A stretch of DNA of 64,000 nt. Origin: Topomyia yanbarensis (Eukaryota; Arthropoda; Insecta; Diptera; Culicidae). The notes beneath the pieces were generated by a model, which made no database searches, had not been told where the DNA came from, and saw only the letters and a list, made by a program, of their open reading frames with translations. Location: contig NC_080671.1 of assembly GCF_030247195.1 (NCBI RefSeq), positions 103,589,845 through 103,653,844 of the forward strand, read 5' to 3'. Both the position numbers and the translations under genes were made by a program. Below are positions 35,233 to 43,800 of the stretch, one piece after another (the stretch's first letter is position 1; every line of letters begins with the position of its first letter).

Positions 35233-36810
35233 TTGGTTGTTTTTTCTAGGAAGCGTGAGCCGGCGCAACTCCAGCTTTTATTAATGGGTGCAACGATCAA
35301 CCAGGTTTTCACATTTAAATATCTCGGGGTTTGGTTCGACTCTAAAGGTACCTGGGGATGTCACATTAGGTATCTGAAACAGAAATGCCAACAAAGGATC
35401 AATTTTCTCCGAACAATAACTGGAACATGGTGGGGTGCTCACCTAGGAGACCTGATCAGGTTATACCAAACAACGATATTGTCGGTGATGGAGTACGGGT
35501 GTTTCTGTTTCCGCTCCGCTGCGAACATACACTTCATCAAACTGGAGAGAATCCAGTACCGTTGCTTGCGCATTGCCTTGGGTTGCATGCACTCGACCCA
35601 TACGATGAGTCTCGAAGTGCTGGCGGGCGTTCTTCCGCTAAAAAATCGATTTTGGGAACTCTCATATCGATTGCTCATCCGATGCGACATTCTGAACCCG
35701 TTGGTAATTGAAAACTTCGAGAGGCTCGTCGAGCTTAATTCTCAAACCCGTTTTATGTCCTTGTACTTCGACTACATGGCACAGAGCATCAATCCTTCTT
35801 CGTACAATCCCAACCGTGTCCGTTTCCTAGATACTTCTGATTCTACTGTATTCTTCGACACATCCATGAAGGAAGAGATTCGTGGAATCCCGGACCATAT
35901 ACGCCCGCAGGTGATCCCCAATATATTTTATAATAAATTCCGAGAAATCGACTGCGACAAAATGTTTTACACTGACGGATCAAATCTCGATGGGTCCACT
36001 GGCTTCGGTATCTTCAACAATACTATCGCTTCATTCAAGCTCAATGATCCCGCTTCAGTTTACGTCGCAGAGTTAGCTGCAATTCAGTACACCCTTGGGA
36101 TCATCGACACTCTGCCCACAGATCACTACTTCATCATTTCGGACAGCCTCAGCTCTATCGAGGCTCTTCGTGCGGTGAAGCCTAAAAAGCAATTACCGTA
36201 TTTTCTGGGGAAGATACAGGAGTCCTTGTGTACGTTATCTGAAAAATCTTATCAGATTACCTTTGTTTGGGTCCCCTCTCATTGCTCTATCCCGGGCAAT
36301 GAAAAGGCCGACTGATTAGCAAAGGTGGGCGCATTAAATGGTGACATATACGAAAGACCAATCTGCTTCAACGAATTTTTTAGTATTTGTCATCAGAGGA
36401 CGCTCAACAGTTGGCAAACCTCGTGGAGCAACGGGGAACTTGGACGATGGCTACATTCGATTATCCCAAAGGTATCAACGAAGCCTTGGTTCGGGAGGAT
36501 GGATGTGGGTCGGGATTTTATTCGTGTAATGTCCCGACTTATGTCCAATCACTACACCATGGATGCGCATTTGCGGCGTATTGGGCTTGCGGAGAGTAGT
36601 CTGTGCGCTTGTGACGAGGGCTATCACGACATCGAACACGTTATCTGGGTGTGCGCCGGGTATTGTGACGCCAGGTCTCAGTTAAAGGAATCCCTTCGGG
36701 CCCGAGGTAGACCACCCAATGTACCAGTCCGAGATATGCTGGCAACTCGTGATTTCCCCTATATGTCCCTTATTTATACCTTCATAAAAACGATAAATAT
36801 CCCAATTTAG

Positions 36811-37666
36811 CCCCTCTCTTTTATTTCTCGTTTTTAGAGTTTCCTCCTGCCTTGTGGAACCGATCAGCTCCAGAGTGCCACTATGTAACCGCCGTCGCCC
36901 TTACCACTACGCCTGCATAGAAGGAAATTGAAGCGAGAGCGACTCGAGGTCCGATGACTTTTGAAGGATTCCCCGCGGGTCCGAAGAATACCATCCGCCA
37001 ATCCGGTACTCGACGACTTACTATACTGAGGCGCAAATTTGATTCGCTGATCCCCCTCCCCCCCGCCGTTCGAGCGAAAGTTGCAAGTTTTGCTCTTCTT
37101 TCCCTGTCTCTCCCCTGTCCTTGATACAACTGCTGCTACACTGATGCGGAAATAAGCCACCCTTTGAATATCTTGACCAAGCATAAGTTTTAGTTAAAAA
37201 ATTCAAATTAGTGTTCTGTATTCCTAGTTTTAAGATAGCTATAATTTTTACTCTTTATTGAAACTCTTGTCCTCCATCTTGTAAATAGAATTGAATCCCT
37301 AGTTTTAAGATTTCTGTGAAATTTCTCATAAATATTTGTTCCCCCTTTTGTGTACTAAACTATATTGTTAGTTTTAAGATAACCGTAAAATATTTCGTAA
37401 AATACTATTACTCCCCCTCTTGTATATCAAAGTGAATCCCTTGTTTTAAATTTTTTCATAAAAAAATCTTTTGGCCCTCTTTTGTATATTGAATCTTATT
37501 TCTAGTCTTAAGATAGCTGTAAACTTTCTTTTCCTTTGTAAAAAAAAATATTTCAACATTGTAACCTCCTAGTTTTAAGATATCCAAAATGTAAAAACAA
37601 AAGCATTTGGCACCGCCAAGCTAACGCATTTGTGCCTATCAAATAAACGAAATGAATAAAAAAAAA
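36811..37666 (+). other. 3' UTR of family A copy 2 with diverged tandem units
   Basis: From about 37200 to 37580 a unit of roughly 55-75 bp recurs five to six times. Each has TAGTTTTAAGATAGCTGTAAA, then T-rich sequence, then CCCCCTCTTGTATAT. The end is GTGCCTATCAAATAAACGA plus an A-rich tail at about 37656-37666. Repeated 3' UTRs are common in LINEs of this group. Confidence 0.7.
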
Positions 37667-37678
37667 GGGATAAATATA
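37667..37678. repeat. 12-bp target site duplication, right copy
   Basis: Exact copy of 31483-31494. Confidence 0.85.
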
Positions 37679-37839
37679 TGAACTCTAGAAAAAAATTCAC
37701 TATTACCACATTATTTTGTCTTTGTAATCAACTTACATATTAATTTTTGAGAAATAGTTCATTTATAATGGAGGTAAATTAAAAATTTTGTCTCATTTTT
37801 AATTAGTGAAAATTGGTAAGCGAGGAATAAAAATACAAA

Positions 37840-38262
37840 ATGTTTAATATCTCCGCCGCTCGTGAATGGATTTTGACAATCTATAGCTTGTCAAAAAGGT
37901 ATTTTTACAAGCTTTGCGCAGCTTTCTATTTGTGGGACAGCGTTGCTTTGTTCGAAAGTTATTTGCTAAAAACCTGCTGGGTTTGGACAAAATCACCTAT
38001 ATCTCAGAAAGTAAACAACATATCGAAAAACAAAAATAATAGTGTCAAAATGGTAACGATAGGCCTTTCATTTGAATCTTGTTTCGTTAAGATCGGTTCA
38101 GCCATTGCTGAGATAATTACATGACATTTTGTACATACATACATACACACACATACACACACATACAGACATTGTCTCAATTTGTCGAGCTTAGTCGATT
38201 TTCCAAAGTTTGAGCGAATCCTATACATTTCTTTTGTAAGAAATGTAAAACTTATGATATTT
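37840..38262 (-). repeat. Dispersed repeat with a TATG/CACA microsatellite core
   Basis: On the minus strand it starts with the small hairpin ACATTTCTTACAAAAGAAATGT and continues with GTCTGTATGTG microsatellite. It then reads ATGGCTGAACCGATCTTAAC and CAAATGAAAGG, the same order of landmarks as the repeats at 60405-62520. A related 5' end lies at 48748-48800. It is a non-coding mosquito repeat of unclear class. Confidence 0.5.
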
Positions 38263-38705
38263 CACAAAATCATCTACATTGTTTGTACCATGGAATGTTT
38301 GTTCTTCTAATTGAGAAAATCATATATTTGTTTTCCAACATGCTGCAATTTGGAATTTGGGCAAGCCATCCTAATTAAATCATACCAATATTGAAACTCT
38401 TATTGTGTTTTCAAATAAATGGTTATTGAAATAACATTTGTCGGAATAATTCGTTCTGTTCAAAGTCCTTTTCCCCTCTACAACTTCGGGCCCGGGGGGG
38501 ACACCTCCCCCCTCTCCTCTCGGCGACCCAGCTAACACAACAATCCTAACAAATTCGATATAAAAGCTAATTGTTGCACATAAAATTCGAGACATCGTAT
38601 AATATCTCACTTTGAACAGATGGATTATCGATGGTAGCTCTTTTACTTTTAAATTGACATTATATGAAGGTACATACAATACATAACCTTCAATAGCACA
38701 AAATT

Positions 38706-38719
38706 CAATATTAAACACC
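38706..38719. repeat. 14-bp target site duplication, left copy
   Basis: CAATATTAAACACC is repeated exactly at 46687-46700 around family B. Confidence 0.9.
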
Positions 38720-38746
38720 AGATCGTATCAATCACTCGGTGTGATC

Positions 38747-38752
38747 GGTTGT
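38747..38752 (+). promoter_or_regulatory. DPE at +28 of family B
   Basis: GGTTGT lies at exactly +28 to +33 from the element's first base (38720) and matches RGWYVT. The position independently supports the 5' end set by the target duplication and a TATA-less internal promoter. Confidence 0.6.
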
Positions 38753-39401
38753 ATTTTGCTTATCGCTGTGGTTCTGCGATTCCCCGAAAAAAGCAAGGTC
38801 ACGCTATCGGGTTCTTTTTTTTTCGTTCGAGCTCAGCCACCCGGACTTTATCAGCTCGGCCCCAGCCATCCGGCATATATCGTCTATCTAATCCAAGTGA
38901 TAGTTTTACGCGAGTGTAGTATCCCGTCACACAGTTAGTAGTGCGAAAAACAAGTGATCCGGATCTCACTTCCTGGCGGGCCCCCGCCAACCGGAGGGAC
39001 GGCCAAGCCGCCAAAGGGCTGCCTCCCACCGAAATATACCAAAAACCAAAGCGTACTACGACATTTCTGTGAAAAAAATGTGTAGTGATAACAGTGGCAA
39101 GTATCAGGAGCGCAGACTTTAAAGTAAGTAAGCTACTCGCGCCTCCACCAAAAATAAAACATTAAATCTGTGAACAGATCGCGCCTCCATCACCAAGAAA
39201 ATTTAAACCTGATAAAAAACTTGCGCCCCCATCAAAAGTGCGAACCGTGAGCGACTTGTGATCCATACGAGAGTGTAGTGACGAACCTCAAACGAGTTTG
39301 GTTAAGTCCTCGGACAGTTCAATCCCGGCCTTCCCTGATTCTTCCGTGTAAACCTGCACTGCACCCCTTCACCGGGGAAGCAAACCAGACTAGAGTGGGC
39401 G
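38753..39401 (+). other. 5' UTR of family B, with three about 43-bp repeats
   Basis: GC-richer than its surroundings. Three diverged units starting GCGCCTCCA or GCGCCCCCA, with AAAA-rich second halves, begin at about 39137, 39180 and 39224. Repeated 5' UTR units often carry promoter or regulatory function in LINEs. That is inference here. Confidence 0.6.
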
Positions 39402-40856
39402 ATGGAAGGCGATCCGCCTCCCCCAGGGGAGGGTCCACCGCTTAGTCACTCCATACCAGCCTTTATGAACTCTGGTGATTTGATCGACCAGCAGACTCTA
39501 CTGTTGCGTGCGGCGAAGGACAGTGTAGGTAACAGTGTAAGTTTACCAAACCCATTGCTGTTACATCTACTACTGAAAGAAGCAATTGGGTCTGATCCTA
39601 ATAAGTGCATCCATGCTACCAAGGAGGCAAGAGGAACGCAGTACATTCTGCGCACTACATCCAAAAGGATACTCCAAAAATTGCTCAGCATTAAACAGTT
39701 CTCCAACGGTCAACAGGTTGAGGTGATCCTCCATCCTCACCTGAATAAAACCCAGGGAATAATTTATGACCTTGACACAATCAATATTCCCACTGAAGAA
39801 ATTCTCTCTGCGCTCAGACCCCAAAATGTGGTGGAAATTAGAAGAATAACCAAGGTGACCAAAGGAATGCCGACTAACACACCACTGTTAGTACTCTCAT
39901 TTGCTGGGTCTCACCTGCCGGAAACGATCTTCCTAGGCTTGGTTAGAGTAAGAGTGAGGAAATATTACCCTTCTCCCATGCAGTGCTTCCGCTGCGGGCG
40001 CTTTGCACACGGAAGTAAAACATGTGTGTATAAGGAGATATGTCTAAACTGCGGCACAGAACACGAAACCAGTAACGAAAACCCATGCACCAAACCTAGC
40101 AATTGCACTAACTGCAAAGACAGCCACTCCGCCAGAGACAAATCCTGCCCTGTTTATCAAAAAGAGTATCAGGTGGTTAAAATCAAAACTGACAATGGAC
40201 TCTCATTCCCGGAAGCCCGAGCCCTTGTCAATCAGGAGTCAAGAAAACAATCGTACGCAGCTACACTAAAAGATAGACTATCCCCTGGAAATGACGAAAA
40301 AGATCGCACCATACAGATACTTAGGGAGGAAATTGCACAATTAAGAGGAATGACACCCAAAAAAACGGAGACTGATAGCAAAGATCTGATAATCGCTAAA
40401 TTAAAGGAGCAGCTATTGGACGAGAAAATACAAAATAAAGATTTGCGCAATGAAATGGCGGCCCTCCGCCATGCTTTTACGGCACTGAGAAGGCAGGTGC
40501 TACCAAGGACCCCCTCAACCGGCCCCGGCACCAGCACATCCCAAACGACGACGACAAAACCGGCAACAGGATTCTTAGCTCCACAAGCTACGGTTGTGAA
40601 ACAAAACACGCCAACAAGCTTAACACAATCAGAAGGCGAATCAAATCGACCAAGCCGAAGCAAATCGAAAAAGGAACGAGATCAACAACATCAAGAAAAA
40701 TCGAGGAGCCCCCTTCTGAAACAGAGCCAACAAAAACCATCCGAATTCGCATCAGCAAAAGAAATCCCGACAAAACAACTCTCCAATCCCCAACCGCACA
40801 ACATTAAGAGGCCAATAAACCAAAGTGGTGACCCAGCCACCTACATTTCGGACTAA
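39402..40856 (+). CDS. Family B ORF1: gag-like zinc-knuckle protein, 484 aa
   Basis: Starts MEGDPPPPGEGPPLS. An RRM-like/gag region spans about residues 30-190 (TQYILRTTSKRILQKLL; FAGSHLPETIFLG; RVRVRKYYPSPMQ). Three knuckles follow at about 195-208 (CFRCGRFAHGSKTC), 214-229 (CLNCGTEHETSNENPC) and 235-249 (CTNCKDSHSARDKSC). Residues about 300-365 look like a coiled coil (IQILREEIAQLRGM, IIAKLKEQLLDEKIQNKDLR) that could trimerise the protein. A long Ser/Thr/Pro/Lys-rich tail ends in ATYISD. The likely role is binding the element RNA and building the ribonucleoprotein. ORF2 starts 34 nt downstream in another frame. The frame is uninterrupted. Confidence 0.9.
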   Translation: MEGDPPPPGEGPPLSHSIPAFMNSGDLIDQQTLLLRAAKDSVGNSVSLPNPLLLHLLLKEAIGSDPNKCIHATKEARGTQYILRTTSKRILQKLLSIKQFSNGQQVEVILHPHLNKTQGIIYDLDTINIPTEEILSALRPQNVVEIRRITKVTKGMPTNTPLLVLSFAGSHLPETIFLGLVRVRVRKYYPSPMQCFRCGRFAHGSKTCVYKEICLNCGTEHETSNENPCTKPSNCTNCKDSHSARDKSCPVYQKEYQVVKIKTDNGLSFPEARALVNQESRKQSYAATLKDRLSPGNDEKDRTIQILREEIAQLRGMTPKKTETDSKDLIIAKLKEQLLDEKIQNKDLRNEMAALRHAFTALRRQVLPRTPSTGPGTSTSQTTTTKPATGFLAPQATVVKQNTPTSLTQSEGESNRPSRSKSKKERDQQHQEKSRSPLLKQSQQKPSEFASAKEIPTKQLSNPQPHNIKRPINQSGDPATYISD

Positions 40857-40890
40857 GTAGCCAAACTAAACAGCAACTACCTAATAACAC

Positions 40891-43800
40891 ATGCAACAAC
40901 AAAAACGCCAGCAACACCACAAAAGCCTACCCACACCGACCCCGTCCGGGGAAGTACCGGCCCTCACCGACGAGCCCCCGGCGGCTGTCGGTGTGGGACC
41001 ATCGGTACCTTTCCGGGTAAGTACCGAAACACAACGAAATTCGACCACAGAAACTGCCCCATCTTTCCCCCCCACAGCATCAAGCGACACACACCAAGCG
41101 GAAGAACCGGTTGCCTCCGTTCCCCCGGGCTACCGCGGGCAATTGCGTAGGCGGACCGCCCGCCATACACGAACTATACTTCAGGAACCAACCCAACCGA
41201 TAAAGGGAACGTCGGTCCCCTCGGTCGACGACCCAACCCATACGCTAACTGCAACACCCACCAACCAATTTTCTGGCGAACCGGAAGCTCCCGGCCGGCA
41301 TCCGCTAGGAAGCCCCAGAGGAAGACTGCCTGGCCGCCCTGACCACAGGAACGACAAAGAGAGAAGCAAAGCACACATCACAGATGAGACGTGCACAAGA
41401 CCCGTCGCTACGGGCTCTTTCACCCGCTCCGGCAGACAGTACAATCCCCCACCAACTAGGCTAACTCCAATACAGAGCAGAGCAGATTACACAGTACCAA
41501 GCGGAAACGCCACGAACTATAACCTCTTCAGCAACACGCCGGCAATAACATACCCATCCCTAAGCCTAGCAGCGGGCCCCTCATGGCGTACAGATAGCTA
41601 CAGAATTCGCCAAATAAACACTGAAGTCCCAAGTACCGCGGACCCTTCGCCAAACCGCTTGATGTCCCGGGAAGGACTATCCTTTAGCCCGACACCACCT
41701 CACCGAAGACTGGAGAATAAAAGACACAGGACAACCAACAAGAACAAACACCTTACCAGATCTGTTAGGGAAAAAGCCTTCTCCCCTGTACTGGCCCCGA
41801 CCGCGGATGTCCCGTACCCATTCGATGAGCCTCCGGCGGCTGCCAGTGCAGGGGGCCCGGCTCCCACCCGGGTAAGTCCCTACACAATAATCCCTAACCA
41901 AGACCAGATAAGTGCTCCAGCCTACTTTCCAGCCTATGATACTGAACAAAGCAATACAGTGGACGCCTCGACAACCTTCCAGAGGGCTCTGGGAGAGAAA
42001 AAAGGCCGCCGTGCCTCATCCACTAAACCTGAACCTAGGAGCAACCTAAACAACGAGATAAGAAAAGCTAACGACTCAGATGAGCCGTCCTCAAGCTCCG
42101 TTACAACAGGCTCCTTCACCCGCTCCGGCAGATTATACAATCCTTCATCATGCAGAACAACCTCGGCAACAACTCTTCCATTACAAAGTCCAATGGCGGG
42201 GTCATGGCTCACCGATAGCTATGGAGCTTGCCAAATAAACCCCGAAATCTCAAGCCCCGCGGTTCTCGCCCAAAACCCCTTGATGTCCCCGGGAGAGCGA
42301 TCCGTTAGTTCGACGCAACCTCACAACAGGCCGACGGACCAAAGACACAGCATAACCAGTAATAATAAATACGTTACCAGATCTGCTAGGGAAAAAGCCC
42401 TCTCCCCTGCACCGGCCCCGTCCGTGGATGTCCCGTACCCAGTCGATGAGCCTCCGGCGGCTGCTGGTGCAGGGGGCCCGGCTCCAATCCGGGTAAGTCA
42501 CCCCACAATAAACCCTAACCAGGATCAGTTGAGCTCCCCGACCTACTTTTCAGCCAATGAAACTGAGCAAAGCAATTCTCTAAGACCCCCGGGAAGGCGG
42601 TCCGTTAATTCGACGCAGCCCCATAGAAGCCCAGAGGACAAAAGATACAGCAGAGCCAGCCCAGTGGTGTCCGAAATTCACATACCGCCAAGCCCAACAA
42701 ATACCGCTAATCGTCGGAGATATTCTGGCCTCAGCACATCCCCACCAGACGAAAAGGATTCTACCCTAGCAATCCAATGGAATACCAATGGACTTCGAGC
42801 CAATCTAGGTGAGCTACAGATTATTATTGCTCGAAATTCCCCTATTTGTCTTGCGATCCAAGAAACCCACACCAACAGCGATATAGATCTAGCAACATGG
42901 TTCGGCAACCGTTATCAGTGGGAAACAGCTAGAGGATCTAATCTCTACCAAACAATCGGCCTCGGCATCAGGACAGATATACCTTCGGAACCAATCCCTT
43001 TGACAACCGAGTTGATTGCCACGGCGAGTCGGATCACCTATCCTCTCAACTGTACTGTAGCTAATGTATACCTGCCACACACAATTAGCGATTTCGGAAA
43101 CAAATTTAGAAACCTTGTCAGACAACTACCCATCCCCTTCATCATTATGGGTGACTTTAACGCGCACCACACCTCCTGGGGCTCAGAAAAATGCTGCCAC
43201 CGGGGCAACGTAATCCTCGAGGTGGCCGAAGACACCAACACCATCATACTAAATGACGGCAGTACCACATTTCTCCGTGGCCGCACGTCGTCGGCCATAG
43301 ATCTGACCATTTGTTCCAGCAATCTCGCTGGATCACTCGGCTGGAGGGTATCACCGGATATGGGTAATAGTGATCACTTTCCAATCGTTATATCGCACAA
43401 ATATTTATCACCAGCAACCACACGCCGAAGACAATGGATTTTCGATCGCGCTGACTGGCCGGTCTTCGAAGAAGAAATCTCGGAAAGCCTGGACCACGAC
43501 CGTAATTACGCTACTGATGAACTCACCAACATCATATTGAGAGCAGCGGGTAAGAGTATTCCCCGGACCAGCGGCACCCCCCCACCCAAAGCAGTACACT
43601 GGTGGAACCCTGAAGTGGCTGCAATCCTTAAAGACCGCCGAACTGCACTGCGCGCACTCAAGAGAACACCCCGAGACCTCCCCATTTGGGAGAAACGGTC
43701 GTCCGAATACCGGCGCCTCAGAAACAAGGGAAAAAAGGCCGTTGAAGAAGCCAAAGCCGCTAGTTGGACCAAATTTATCGATGGTATCAGTCCCAATTCT

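Larger units (their letters stand above)
33128..36810 (+). pseudogene. Family A ORF2 (endonuclease-RT-RNase H), RT-dead
   Basis: The apurinic-type endonuclease is complete (ITVLQWNSRSILPKID; FALCETWLTS; LGDFNSHGTVWG; PHGSDHLPIV). The RT fingers and palm begin about 34440 (APGLDRIKFNLLKNLP; SYRPIAMLSCIRKLFEKM; QFGFRKGKGTND). Motif A reads FLYIKGAFDS, so its catalytic Asp is Tyr. A 1-base deletion at about 34870 shifts the frame. Motif B (GLPQGSCLSPLLYNFYV) is intact. The motif C position reads LRQLEYVGVVS, with both Asp lost. RNase H follows (FYTDGSNLDGSTGFGIF, AELAA, ISDSLSSIEAL, VWVPSHCSIPGNEKAD), then a TGA at 36313-36315 (Ser codon in copy 1), after which the frame continues to 36810. It cannot reverse-transcribe. 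The endonuclease could still fold if translated. Confidence 0.85.
31495..37666 (+). mobile_element. Family A LINE, full-length copy, 6,172 bp
   Basis: Flanked by 12-bp target duplications. It has a 303-bp 5' UTR, an open ORF1, an ORF2 that is open apart from two disruptions, a 3' UTR with diverged tandem units, and an end at TCAAATAAACGAAATGAAT plus an A run. Domain content (endonuclease, RT, RNase H) places it in the RNase H-bearing LOA/I group. The complete ends show one full-length insertion event. RT changes make it non-autonomous now. Confidence 0.9.
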
